A stretch of DNA of 64,000 bases from Streptomyces tanashiensis. Lineage in GTDB: Bacteria; Actinomycetota; Actinomycetes; Streptomycetales; Streptomycetaceae. Below, piece by piece: positions 1 to 8,527 of this stretch (position 1 is its first letter; every line of letters begins with the position of its first letter). Position numbers and translations under genes: made by a program. The stretch covers positions 32,143-96,142 of the forward strand of contig NZ_BMRZ01000024.1 in NCBI RefSeq assembly GCF_014648895.1, read 5' to 3'. Under the pieces are notes generated by a model, which was given only the letters and a program-made list of their open reading frames with translations, had not been told where the DNA came from and ran no database searches.

Positions 1-705
1 CACATCGAGCACGCCCTGTACCTCGTCGACGACGGCGAGACGGTGTGGGCGCACGTCGAGCCGGGGACGCGCGAGGAGCTCGTCGCGTACCTGGAGTCGA
101 TGAAGTTCTTCTACCGGGTGGAGGTCGCGGACCGCACCGAGGACCTCGCGGTGGTGCACCTGCCGGCCGGGTCCATCGCGGAGGTGCCCGAGGGCGTCGT
201 CGTACGGGAGACCCCGCACGGGCGCGATCTGTTCCTGCCCCGCGCCGATCTGGAGTCCTTCGCGGCCTCGCACGGGCCGGCCGCCGGGATCCTCGCGTAC
301 GAGGCGCTGCGGGTCGAGGCGCACCGGCCGCGGCTCGGTTTCGAGACCGACCACCGGACGATCCCGCACGAGGTCGGCCTGATCGGGAGCGCCGTCCATC
401 TCCAGAAGGGCTGCTACCGGGGCCAGGAGACCGTCGCCCGGGTGCAGAACCTGGGGAAGCCGCCGCGCCGTCTGGTCTTCCTGCACCTGGACGGCAGCGA
501 GGTGCTGCTGCCCGGTCACGGCACCCCGCTCCGGCTCGCGGCCGACGGCGAGGAGGGCCGCCAGCTCGGCTTCGTGACGACCGCCGTCCGGCACCACGAG
601 CTCGGGCCGATCGCCCTGGCGCTGGTGAAGCGGAACGTCCCCGTGGACGCCCCGCTGATCGCCGGCACGACGGCGGCCGCGCAGGAGACCGTCGTCGAGC
701 CGTAG
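1..705 (+). CDS. ygfZ: YgfZ/GcvT-like folate-binding protein, 5' partial
   Basis: The frame is open from base 1, so the start lies outside the window. The visible part carries the YgfZ signature K-G-C-Y-R-G-Q-E (about 411-434) followed by T-V-A-R and a C-terminal barrel-like segment. YgfZ proteins bind tetrahydrofolate and help repair or assemble certain iron-sulfur clusters in the cytoplasm. The gene converges on dtd with only 2 bp between the stop codons. It is not GcvT itself because the KGCYxGQE cysteine motif is YgfZ-specific. Confidence 0.9.
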   Translation, partial: HIEHALYLVDDGETVWAHVEPGTREELVAYLESMKFFYRVEVADRTEDLAVVHLPAGSIAEVPEGVVVRETPHGRDLFLPRADLESFAASHGPAAGILAYEALRVEAHRPRLGFETDHRTIPHEVGLIGSAVHLQKGCYRGQETVARVQNLGKPPRRLVFLHLDGSEVLLPGHGTPLRLAADGEEGRQLGFVTTAVRHHELGPIALALVKRNVPVDAPLIAGTTAAAQETVVEP

Positions 706-707
706 GA

Positions 708-1133
708 CTACACGTCCAGAAGCACCGTGAACGGGCCGTGGTTCGTGAGCGAGACGCGCATGTCCGCTCCGAAACGGCCCGTCTCCACGTGGGCGCCCAG
801 GTGGCGGAGCTGGGCGACGACCTCGTCGACGAGGGGTTCGGCGACCGGGCCGGGGGCGGCGGCGTTCCAGGTGGGGCGGCGGCCCTTGCGGGCGTCTCCG
901 TAGAGGGTGAACTGGGAGATGACGAGCAGCGGCGCGTTCACGTCGGAGCACGACTTCTCGCCGTCCAGCACTCGGACGGACCAGAGCTTTCTGGCCAATT
1001 GGGCGGCCTTCTCCGGGGTGTCGTCGTGGGTCACCCCGACCAGCACACACAGCCCTTCGCCGGTGATCTCACCGACGGTCTCCCCTGCGACGACGACGCT
1101 CGCGCCGTCGACCCTCTGCACCACTGCTCGCAT
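708..1133 (-). CDS. dtd: D-aminoacyl-tRNA deacylase
   Basis: The 141-residue length is normal for Dtd. It has the active-site S-Q-F-T-L-Y-G motif (residues 73-79) and the C-terminal N-H-G-P-F-T segment (131-136), whose Gly-cisPro pair enforces D-chirality. Dtd hydrolyses D-amino acids mischarged on tRNA. The ATG at 1133 begins the canonical M-R-A-V-V-Q-R-V; longer readings to 1427 add sequence unlike the family. rsiG starts 140 bp away in the opposite direction. Confidence 0.95.
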   Translation of the reverse strand: MRAVVQRVDGASVVVAGETVGEITGEGLCVLVGVTHDDTPEKAAQLARKLWSVRVLDGEKSCSDVNAPLLVISQFTLYGDARKGRRPTWNAAAPGPVAEPLVDEVVAQLRHLGAHVETGRFGADMRVSLTNHGPFTVLLDV

Positions 1134-1272
1134 GCGCACCAACCTACCGAGCGGGCCGCGGGCCGAAGGACGAGGGGCCGAACGGGTGCAGAGCGCCTGC
1201 ACGCGCGCGTGCAGGAGTGGCACCATGCGTGTCAGGCGGTGCGGTTCCGCACCGGTCGAGGGGACGATTCTC

Positions 1273-1887
1273 ATGAGTGCACCTGGCACCGGACCGACGC
1301 CGTCCGGTCCCGTACCGCTGATCCGCTCCGGAACCAGGGGCGGAGGACCGGGCGGAGGACCCGTGACGCGCCCACCCGTGCAGCGGACCGCCGAGCCGGC
1401 GGACCGGACGCAGCCCGACCTCGGCACGCTGCGGCTGCCCGAGCTGCGCGCCCTGCGCCGGGACGCGCAGAGCGACGAGGCCGATCTGAGCTATGTGCGC
1501 CGGATGCTCCAGGGCCGGATCGACATCCTGCGGGCCGAGCTGGCGCGGCGGACCGATCCGGAGGCCCCGGTCCTCGACCGGCTCTCCGAGATCCTCGCCG
1601 ACGTGCCCTCGCGGCACCGCAGCTCCGCCCGGCACGTGACGCTGTCGACGCCGCGCGGCGAGGAGTACCGGCGGCTCGCGGCCGAGATGCTGTCGGAGGT
1701 CGAGCTGTCGGACCTGACGGCCCGCACGGACGACGAGCTGCACGCGGCGATGGGGCGGCTCGCGGGGTACGAGCAGCAGATCTCGCGGCGCCGGCAGCAT
1801 CTCCAGCGGACCGCCGACGACTGCAGCGCGGAGATCGCCCGCCGCTACCGGGAGGGTGAGGCGCAGGTCGACGACCTGCTGGCCTGA
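1273..1887 (+). CDS. rsiG: RsiG, c-di-GMP-dependent anti-sigma factor of WhiG
   Basis: 204 residues with two perfect copies of the c-di-GMP signature E(X)3S(X)2R(X)3Q(X)3D: E69/S73/R76/Q80/D84 and E167/S171/R174/Q178/D182. In Streptomyces, RsiG loaded with two c-di-GMP molecules holds sigma-WhiG inactive, so falling c-di-GMP triggers sporulation gene expression. The two motifs lie in helices of an antiparallel hairpin; the first 50 residues are Pro/Gly-rich and probably disordered. Start chosen at ATG 1273, preceded by a GAGGGGA ribosome site; an upstream in-frame ATG at 1225 is less likely. Confidence 0.93.
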   Translation: MSAPGTGPTPSGPVPLIRSGTRGGGPGGGPVTRPPVQRTAEPADRTQPDLGTLRLPELRALRRDAQSDEADLSYVRRMLQGRIDILRAELARRTDPEAPVLDRLSEILADVPSRHRSSARHVTLSTPRGEEYRRLAAEMLSEVELSDLTARTDDELHAAMGRLAGYEQQISRRRQHLQRTADDCSAEIARRYREGEAQVDDLLA

Positions 1888-1937
1888 GCCTCCCGGGGGC
1901 GGGGGAAAGTCGCGTGCGGCGGTGGCCGGGGCGTGCG

Positions 1938-1949
1938 TAGGGTCGGGGG
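1938..1949 (+). promoter_or_regulatory. -10 hexamer of the Eis-like gene (leaderless)
   Basis: TAGGGT at 1938-1943 is followed by 6 nt and the ATG; no separate ribosome site is seen. This spacing puts the transcription start at or next to the start codon. Confidence 0.55.
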
Positions 1950-3194
1950 ATGAGTGTCGACGTACGCGCGGTGACGGAGTCCGAGTTCCACGACTGGCAG
2001 CGGGCGCTGCGCACCGGGTTCCTCAGGACGCCGGTCGTCTCCGACGCGGAGGTCGCCGACCGGCTCGCCCACGCGGACCTCGCGCGGACGCTCGGCGCCT
2101 TCGACCGGGACCGGATCGTCGCCACCTTCCGGTCGTTCCGGCAGGAGGTCAGCACGGTCGGCGGCGGCAGTCTCGCCGCCGACGCGATCACCCAGGTCAC
2201 GGTCTCGCCGACGCACCGCAGGCGCGGGCTGCTCAGCCGGATGATGTCGGCCGACCTCGCGGCCGCGAAGGAGCGGGGCGACGCGATCGCGACGCTGATC
2301 GCCGCCGAGTACCCGATCTACGGACGGTTCGGCTTCGGCGCGGCCAGCTGGGCCGCCGAGTGGAGCGTGGACGTGCGCCGGGCCGGTCTCGACCCGCGGC
2401 GCTCGGGCCGCCCGGAGGACGGTGGCCGGATCGATCTGACGGACGGCGACGAGATCCGCAAGACGGGCCCCGAGGTGCACCGGCGGCTCGCCGGCCTTCG
2501 CGCGGGGGTCACCCACCGCGACACGCGCAACTGGGAGCAGGGCACCGGGCTCGGCCACCAGAGCGATCCGTGGCGGGAGCCGTTCTACGCGGTGTACCGG
2601 TCGGCGTCCGGCGAGGTCGAGGGCTATGTCGCGTACACCGCCGACGACAAGTGGGACGACGCGAAGCAGCCGGTGAACACGGCGACCGTACGGGACCTCA
2701 TCGCCGTCACCCCGGCCGCCGAGCGCGCCCTCTGGCACTACCTCTGCTCCATCGACTGGATCGCCACGGTCCGCTCCGGCTACCGGGCGCCCGACGACCT
2801 GCTGCCGCTGCTCCTGCCCGACCCGCGCGCGGCCAGGATGCTGACGTACGTGGACATGCTGTGGGTCCGGGTCCTGGACGTGGTCCGGGTACTGGAGAGC
2901 CGGACGTATCCGGTGGAGGGGAGTCTCGTCCTGGAGGTGCGGGACGCCGACGGCCTGGCCGGCGGGCGTTTCCGGCTCGACGCCTCCCCGGCGGGCGCGT
3001 CCTGTGTCCGTACCTCCGCGTCGCCGGATCTCGCCTTCGACGTCGCCGAGGCGGGGACGCTCGCGTTCGGTGACGAGTCGGCGGTGCGGCTCTCCCGGCT
3101 GGGCCGGGTCGAGGAGCTGACGCCCGGCGCGGCGGCCCGTGCCGACCTGCTGTTCCGCACCCCGCTGCGGCCGTTCTCGCCGGACATCTTCTGA
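1950..3194 (+). CDS. Eis-like GNAT N-acetyltransferase
   Basis: A 414-residue protein with the size and layout of the Eis family: an N-terminal GNAT fold, a second degenerate GNAT fold and a C-terminal SCP2-like part. The acetyl-CoA loop reads V-T-V-S-P-T-H-R-R-R-G-L-L (about residues 82-94). The chain ends in Phe, whose carboxylate is the general base in Eis. Family members acetylate amines, including aminoglycosides in mycobacteria; the natural substrate here is unknown. TAGGGT at 1938-1943 lies 6 nt before the ATG, so the transcript is probably leaderless. Confidence 0.88.
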   Translation: MSVDVRAVTESEFHDWQRALRTGFLRTPVVSDAEVADRLAHADLARTLGAFDRDRIVATFRSFRQEVSTVGGGSLAADAITQVTVSPTHRRRGLLSRMMSADLAAAKERGDAIATLIAAEYPIYGRFGFGAASWAAEWSVDVRRAGLDPRRSGRPEDGGRIDLTDGDEIRKTGPEVHRRLAGLRAGVTHRDTRNWEQGTGLGHQSDPWREPFYAVYRSASGEVEGYVAYTADDKWDDAKQPVNTATVRDLIAVTPAAERALWHYLCSIDWIATVRSGYRAPDDLLPLLLPDPRAARMLTYVDMLWVRVLDVVRVLESRTYPVEGSLVLEVRDADGLAGGRFRLDASPAGASCVRTSASPDLAFDVAEAGTLAFGDESAVRLSRLGRVEELTPGAAARADLLFRTPLRPFSPDIF

Positions 3195-3238
3195 GTCCTT
3201 CCGTCACTAGGATGGACGTCTTTCGAAGGAGTTGTTCC

Positions 3239-3862
3239 GTGGAGAGCGAGCACCCGACCGGACTGCGCGAGCTGAAGAAGGCGCGCACCCGGCAGGCCCT
3301 GTCGGACGCCGCCATCGCGCTCTTCCTGGAGAAGGGCTTCGACGGGGTGTCCGTCGCGGAGGTGGCCGCCGCCGCCGAGGTCTCGAAGCCGACGCTCTTC
3401 CGGTACTTCGCCGCCAAGGAGGACCTGGTCCTCCATCGCTTCGCCGACCACCAGGGCGAGTCCGCGCGCGTGGTGGAGGCCGGGCGGGCCTCCGGCACGC
3501 CGCCGCTGGACGCGCTGTACGCGCACCTCCTCGACGGGCTCGAACGGCGCGATCCGGTCACCGGGCTCTGCGACGCGCCGGCGGTCCTCGCCTTCCACCG
3601 GCTGCTGTACGGGACGCCGGCCCTGCTCGCCCGTGTCCACGGGTTCCAGCGGGACTCCGAGGCCGCTCTCGCGGAGGCGCTCGGCGGTGATCCGCTGCGG
3701 GCGCGGCTGGCGGCCGGGCAGATCGTGTCCGTGCTCCGGATCCTCGCGGACGACAACGTGGCGCGGCTCGCGGCCGGCGATCCGGTCGCGGAGGTGGCGG
3801 CGGACGCGGTGGTGGCGGCGGCGGAGGCGTTCCGGTCGCTGCGCGAGGGGCTGCCGTACTGA
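3239..3862 (+). CDS. TetR family transcriptional regulator
   Basis: 207 residues. The N-terminal TetR helix-turn-helix is clear (V-S-V-A-E-V...S-K-P-T-L-F-R-Y-F, about residues 37-57); the rest is a ligand-binding helical domain with no recognisable specificity. GTG 3239 is the start because GAAGGAG sits 7 nt upstream and TAGGAT (3208-3213) is a suitable -10; an ATG at 3212 is too close to that hexamer. It follows the Eis-like gene by 44 bp and precedes the HelD-family gene. Which neighbour it controls is not shown by the sequence. Confidence 0.9.
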   Translation: MESEHPTGLRELKKARTRQALSDAAIALFLEKGFDGVSVAEVAAAAEVSKPTLFRYFAAKEDLVLHRFADHQGESARVVEAGRASGTPPLDALYAHLLDGLERRDPVTGLCDAPAVLAFHRLLYGTPALLARVHGFQRDSEAALAEALGGDPLRARLAAGQIVSVLRILADDNVARLAAGDPVAEVAADAVVAAAEAFRSLREGLPY

Positions 3863-3918
3863 GGATCCCGGACCTCGTCGCAACTCAAGTAAAAAATGTA
3901 ACCCAGTAACGTTTCCGC

Positions 3919-3931
3919 TAGGCTTGTCGGA
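3919..3931 (+). promoter_or_regulatory. -10 hexamer of the HelD/HelR gene (leaderless)
   Basis: TAGGCT at 3919-3924, then 7 nt, then ATG 3932. The AT-rich stretch just upstream (3890-3912) carries two GTAAC pentamers. The GC-rich inverted repeat I would expect for a rifamycin-associated element is not apparent. Confidence 0.6.
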
Positions 3932-6091
3932 ATGACGTCACTGGACCTTGAGCTCGCCCGCGAACGCTCCCACCACGACGCCTGCCGCGCCGCCCTGGCC
4001 CGTATGACCGAGGACGTGGCCGAGCAGGTCGTCACCGGCGAGGACGTCGCCGCCTCCGGCGCCGACGCCGAAGCACTCGGCTACCACCTGCGCAGCCGCG
4101 CCAAGGAGATGGGCGAACAGCCGCCCGGGCCGCTGTTCTTCGGACGCCTCGACCGCGAGGACGGCCAGATCCACCACATCGGCCGCCGCCGCGTCGCCGA
4201 GCACCCGGCCGCCCCGCCGCTCGTCGTCGACTGGCGCGCGCCCGTCTCCCGCGCCTACTACCAGGCCGGCGCGCACGACCCGCAGGGCGTCCTCCGGCGC
4301 CGCCGCTTCGGCTGGGCCCCCCACAGCCGGGGAGCGACCGAGGACCTGACCGCCCTGGAGGACGAGCGCCTCACGGACGGCCCGACGGGGACGGTGAGCG
4401 CCCTCGTCACCGGGGAGATCGAACGCCCCCGGGTCGGCCCCATGCGGGACATCGCCGCCACCATCCAGCCCGAACAGGACGACCTCGTACGCTCCGAGCC
4501 GGCCGCCTCCCTGTGCGTGCAGGGCGCGCCCGGCACCGGCAAGACCGCGGTGGGCCTGCACCGGGCCGCGTACCTGCTCTACACGCATCCGCAGCGGATC
4601 CGCCGCTCCGGCCTCCTCGTCCTCGGCCCCCACCGGGCCTTCCTCTCGTACATCGCCGAAGTGCTGCCCTCGCTCGGCGAGACCGGGATCCGGCAGGCCA
4701 CCCTCGACGAGGAGATCGCCCGTCACCCGGTCCGGGCCGAGGACGGCGAGGCGGCGGCCCGGATCAAGCACGACGCCCGGATGGCGGGGGTGCTGCACCG
4801 CGCGCTGTACGGCAGGGTCGACCCCGCCCCGGCGGAGGACCTGGCCGTCCCCGACGGCTCGTACCACTGGCGCCTCCCGGCGGCGGAGCTCGCCGCGATC
4901 GTCTCGGCGGTACGGGACGAGGCGCCGCCCTACGCGACCGGCCGCGAGCGGGTCCGCGCCCGGGTCGTCCGGGCCCTCCAGCTCCGGGCCGAACGCCGGT
5001 CGGGGCCGATGGGCGCGGCCTGGGCGCGGCGGATCGAGCGGGCGCGGGCGGTGACGGCGTTCCTCGACGCGTGCTGGCCGAGGACGACCCCGGAGGAGGT
5101 CCTCGCGGACGTCCTGACGAACCCGGCCGCCTTCGGGGCCGCGGGCTCGGGGGCTTCCGATTCCGGGACTTCCGATTCCGGGACTTCCGGCTCGGGGGCG
5201 TTCGCGTCCGGGGCCTCCGCGTCCGGGGCCTCCGGCTTCGGGCCCTCCGCCTCCCGGACCTCCGGCTCCGTCCCGGCCGGCCCGGTCGGTCCCGCGGATT
5301 CCCCGTTCACCGCGGCCGAGCTCGCGGCGATCCGCTGGGCGCGGCCGCCGCGCTCGTACCGTTCGGCTCGCTGGACCGCCGCCGACCTCGTCCTCCTCGA
5401 CGAGCTCGCCGGCCTCGTCGAGCGCCCCGAGAGCTACGGGCACGTCGTCGTCGACGAGGCCCAGGACCTCTCCCCGATGCAGTGCCGGGCCATCGCCCGC
5501 CGCACCGCGTTCGGTTCGCTCACCGTCCTCGGGGACCTCGCCCAGGGCACCACCCCGTGGGCCGCCCGCGACTGGGAAGAGCAGCTGGCCCACCTGGGCA
5601 AGCCCGGGACGCCCGTCGTGCCGCTGACCCTCGGCTACCGGGTCCCGGCGGCGATCGTCGACCTCGCCAACCGGCTCCTGCCGCGGCTCGGTGCCGACGT
5701 CCCCGCCGGGCGGTCGGTGCGCCGGGACGGCGAGGTGACGGTCCATCCGACGAAGGACCTGGCCGACGGGGTCCGCGCGGCCGTGCGGACCGCGCTCGCG
5801 GCGGAGGGCTCGGTGGGGGTCATCACCGCCGACGGGCTCGTCGGTGCCGTGGCGGAGGCGGTCCGCGACTGCGGGGCCGGTGAACGCGTGACCGTCCTGC
5901 CCGCGACCGTGGTCAAGGGCCTGGAGTTCGACCACGTCGTGGTCGTCGAACCCGCCGCGATCATGGCGGCCGAGGCGCGCGGTGCCAACCGGCTCTACGT
6001 GGTGCTCACCCGGGCCGTGTCGCGCCTCTCGCTGGTGCACGAGGGGGAGCTGCCGGAGTTCCTGGACCCGGCCCCCCGTACAGGGCGGTGA
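3932..6091 (+). CDS. HelD/HelR-family RNA polymerase-associated ATPase
   Basis: A 719-residue UvrD-like protein with the HelD plan: an N-terminal coiled arm (1-65), a V-V-D-W-R-A-P-V segment (about 96), Walker A G-A-P-G-T-G-K-T (about 199-206), HelD-specific helices, D-E-A-Q-D Walker B (about 507) and C-terminal motif V-K-G-L-E-F-D-H (about 655). HelD proteins enter the RNA polymerase channels and release stalled polymerase or nucleic acid; the HelR subgroup also displaces rifamycins. Residues 405-452 are a Ser/Gly/Ala repeat from a 15-bp minisatellite, unusual for the family. It overlaps the WYL regulator by 86 bp tail to tail. HelR versus ordinary HelD cannot be settled here. Confidence 0.88.
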   Translation: MTSLDLELARERSHHDACRAALARMTEDVAEQVVTGEDVAASGADAEALGYHLRSRAKEMGEQPPGPLFFGRLDREDGQIHHIGRRRVAEHPAAPPLVVDWRAPVSRAYYQAGAHDPQGVLRRRRFGWAPHSRGATEDLTALEDERLTDGPTGTVSALVTGEIERPRVGPMRDIAATIQPEQDDLVRSEPAASLCVQGAPGTGKTAVGLHRAAYLLYTHPQRIRRSGLLVLGPHRAFLSYIAEVLPSLGETGIRQATLDEEIARHPVRAEDGEAAARIKHDARMAGVLHRALYGRVDPAPAEDLAVPDGSYHWRLPAAELAAIVSAVRDEAPPYATGRERVRARVVRALQLRAERRSGPMGAAWARRIERARAVTAFLDACWPRTTPEEVLADVLTNPAAFGAAGSGASDSGTSDSGTSGSGAFASGASASGASGFGPSASRTSGSVPAGPVGPADSPFTAAELAAIRWARPPRSYRSARWTAADLVLLDELAGLVERPESYGHVVVDEAQDLSPMQCRAIARRTAFGSLTVLGDLAQGTTPWAARDWEEQLAHLGKPGTPVVPLTLGYRVPAAIVDLANRLLPRLGADVPAGRSVRRDGEVTVHPTKDLADGVRAAVRTALAAEGSVGVITADGLVGAVAEAVRDCGAGERVTVLPATVVKGLEFDHVVVVEPAAIMAAEARGANRLYVVLTRAVSRLSLVHEGELPEFLDPAPRTGR
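5146..5268 (+). repeat. 15-bp tandem repeat inside the HelD/HelR gene
   Basis: About eight imperfect 15-bp units of the form GGGRCNTCCGNNTCC run in frame and encode pentapeptides such as S-G-T-S-D, S-G-A-S-A and S-G-A-S-G. The array keeps the reading frame and replaces a loop between the HelD-specific domain and the second half of the ATPase. Confidence 0.85.
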
Positions 6092-7013
6092 GTTCGGCGC
6101 CGATCCGGGCGAGGGCGGTACGCGCCTCGGGCGGGTCGAGGAGCTCCACGCGGGCGCCGAGGCCGGCCAGCTGGGCGGCGATCACCTCGGGGGAGGGGCC
6201 GTCGGCCTCGATGGGCGTCCAGCCGTCCGGGCCGCGCTCCCCGTACCGGATCCGGCCGCCGAGCAGGCCCTCCAGGACGGTCTCGGTGCCGGGGGCGGCC
6301 CGGCCCCGGACCGTCGCGGCGACCATCCGGTCCTCCATGCGGGCGGCGAGCGCGCGCCAGGCCGTGGCGAGGTCGAAGCCCTCGGGGCGCCCGGCGGGGG
6401 CGCCGGTCTCGGTGACCGAGGTGACGCGGCCGACGCGGAAGGTGCGCAGTCCGTCCGCCGTGTCCGCGAGGAGGTAGCGGACGCCGGACTTCGCGGCGAT
6501 CCCGAGCGGCTGGACGGTCCGCTCGCGGGGCTCGCGCCCCGGGCGGGCGTATCCGATGCGCAGCTCGCGTTCCTCGACCACGGCCCGCTGGAGCGCGGCC
6601 AGGTGGGCCGCCTCCTCGGTCTCCGCTCCCGTCCAGTCGGTGCCGTCGGCGATCCCGGCGCGGGCGGCGGCCTCGGCGCCCGCGCGGAGGGGCGCGGGGA
6701 GGGCCCGTACGAGCTTGCGGAGGGCGGTCCGGGTGTGGGGGCCGGCCCCCGTGTCCGGCCCCGTCAGGAGGAACAGTTCGCGGATCTCGGGGGCCGTCAG
6801 GCCGGTCAGGTCGGTGCGGGCACCGCCGACGAGCGACCAGCCGCCGCCCTGCCCGGCCTGGGAGTACACCGGTATCCCGGCGCTCGCGAGCGCTTCGAGA
6901 TCGCGTCGGGCCGTGCGCTCGGACACGCCCAGTTCGAGGGCGAGTTCGGCGGCGGTGACCCGCCGCCGGGTCTGGAGGAAGAGCAGGGCGGCGACGAGTC
7001 GGTCGGCTCTCAT
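6006..7013 (-). CDS. YafY-type HTH/WYL-domain transcriptional regulator
   Basis: 335 residues. An N-terminal DeoR-like winged helix (residues 1-60, with T-A-A-E-L-A and S-E-R-T-A-R-R-D-L) is followed by a WYL sensor domain (about 135-215) and a C-terminal WCX-like segment. WYL regulators sense small ligands or nucleic acid. Its ATG overlaps the stop codon of the upstream MFS gene (ATGA, 7010-7013), so the two are translationally coupled and it probably controls the pump. Its 3' end runs 86 bp into the convergent HelD/HelR gene; the last 25 residues are Pro/Ala/Gly-rich. Confidence 0.88.
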   Translation of the reverse strand: MRADRLVAALLFLQTRRRVTAAELALELGVSERTARRDLEALASAGIPVYSQAGQGGGWSLVGGARTDLTGLTAPEIRELFLLTGPDTGAGPHTRTALRKLVRALPAPLRAGAEAAARAGIADGTDWTGAETEEAAHLAALQRAVVEERELRIGYARPGREPRERTVQPLGIAAKSGVRYLLADTADGLRTFRVGRVTSVTETGAPAGRPEGFDLATAWRALAARMEDRMVAATVRGRAAPGTETVLEGLLGGRIRYGERGPDGWTPIEADGPSPEVIAAQLAGLGARVELLDPPEARTALARIGAELTALYGGPGPGTPAAPPRAPARGATRPG

Positions 7014-8437
7014 GCCGCCATTGTCATCTGCCGGGTCTTCGTGGCCGCGGCCGGGCGCAGGACGGTGAGGGCGACGGCCAGGGCGACGAGGAGGAGACCG
7101 GCGCCGACGCCGAAGGCGAGGTGGTAGCCGCCCGTCAGCGCCTCGGGGGTGGGCCTTCCGGCCGCCGTGAGGGTCTCGGTGCGGGCGGCGGCCAGGGTGG
7201 AGAGGACCGCGACGCCGAGGGCCATGCCGATCTGCTGGGTGGTGTTGAAGAGCCCGGAGGCCAGGCCCGCGTCCGCCTCCTCCGCGCCGGACATGGCGAG
7301 CGCCGTGAGCGCGGGGAGCGCGAGGCCGAAGCCGGCGGCGAGCAGCATCACCGGGAGCAGGTCGGTGGCGTACGAGGCGTGGACGGGGACGCGGGTCAGC
7401 AGGCCGAGGACGCCGGTGAGCAGGACGAGGCCGGTGAGCAGGACGTTCCGCTCGCCGAAGCGGGCGATGAGGGGTGCCGAGACGCCGAGCGAGACGGCGC
7501 CGATGACGAGCGCGGCGGGCAGCATCGCGAAGCCGGTCTCGGCCGCCGAGTACCCGAGGACCTTCTGCAGGTAGAGGGCGACGAGGACCTGGAAGGAGAA
7601 GAGCGCGGCGACCATGAGCATCTGGACGGCGTTCGCGCCGGCGACACTGCGGGAGCGGAGGATCCGCAGCGGCATGAGGGGGTGCGCGGCCTTCGCCTGG
7701 CGGAGCAGGAAGCCGGCCAGGAGGGCGATGGCGAGGGCCCCGAAGCCGAGGGTGTGCGCCGAACCTGCCCCGTACTCCTCGATCTTGACGACGGCGTAGA
7801 TCCCGGACATGAGGCCGGCGGTCACGAGCAGGGCGCCGGTGACGTCGGCTCCGGCCCGCAGGTCCGGGCTCCGGTCGGCGGGGAGGGCGCGGAGGGCGAC
7901 GAGGAGGGTGGCCACGCCGATGGGCAGGTTGATGAAGAAGATCCAGTTCCAGGCGAGGGCGTCGGTGAGGACACCGCCGAGGACCTGGCCGAGGGAGGCT
8001 CCGGCGGCGCCGGTGAAGCTGAACACGGCGATGGCGCGGGCGCGTTCGCGCGGTTCGGTGAAGAGGGTGATCAGGATGCCGAGCCCGACGGCGGAGGCCA
8101 TCGCGCTGCCGACGCCCTGGAGGAAGCGGGCGGCGATGAGGACGGCGGGGGAGGCGGCGACGCCGGCGAGGAGGGAGGCGGCGGTGAAGATCCCGGTGCC
8201 CGCGAGGAACATCCGCCGGCGGCCGACGAGGTCGCCGAGCCGGCCGGAGAGGAGGAGGAGCGAGCCGAAGGCGATCAGGTAGGCGTTGACGACCCAGCTG
8301 AGGCCGGCGGGGGTGAAGCCGAGGTCGCCCTGGATGGCGGGCATCGCGACGGTGACGATGCTGCCGTCGAGGACCGTCATCAGCATGCCGGTGGCGAGGA
8401 CGCCGAGGGCGAGGCGGGGGCTGGTGGGCGCGGGCAT
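7010..8437 (-). CDS. MFS drug-efflux transporter, DHA2 (QacA/EmrB) family
   Basis: 475 residues, almost entirely hydrophobic helices. It has the DHA2 motif L-D-G-S-I-V-T-V-A-M-P near the N-terminus and motif A G-R-L-G-D-L-V-G-R-R-R-M in the first cytoplasmic loop. These are proton-coupled exporters of toxic compounds in the plasma membrane. ATG 8437 is preferred over GTG 8446 because AGGAG lies 8 nt upstream of the ATG. It leads a two-gene operon with the WYL regulator. A MarR gene lies 90 bp upstream on the same strand. Confidence 0.9.
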   Translation of the reverse strand: MPAPTSPRLALGVLATGMLMTVLDGSIVTVAMPAIQGDLGFTPAGLSWVVNAYLIAFGSLLLLSGRLGDLVGRRRMFLAGTGIFTAASLLAGVAASPAVLIAARFLQGVGSAMASAVGLGILITLFTEPRERARAIAVFSFTGAAGASLGQVLGGVLTDALAWNWIFFINLPIGVATLLVALRALPADRSPDLRAGADVTGALLVTAGLMSGIYAVVKIEEYGAGSAHTLGFGALAIALLAGFLLRQAKAAHPLMPLRILRSRSVAGANAVQMLMVAALFSFQVLVALYLQKVLGYSAAETGFAMLPAALVIGAVSLGVSAPLIARFGERNVLLTGLVLLTGVLGLLTRVPVHASYATDLLPVMLLAAGFGLALPALTALAMSGAEEADAGLASGLFNTTQQIGMALGVAVLSTLAAARTETLTAAGRPTPEALTGGYHLAFGVGAGLLLVALAVALTVLRPAAATKTRQMTMAA

Positions 8438-8527
8438 GGAAATCACTCCTGTTCGTCGGAGGCGACAGGAGAGACGCTAGCAGAAGGTTTTGTTGCAGAC
8501 TATTTTTTACGGAACGACTTTCGGGTC

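Noticed and set aside
3860..3931. Rifamycin-associated element upstream of the HelD/HelR gene
   Set aside because: The interval is AT-rich and shows no GC-rich inverted repeat of the expected kind.
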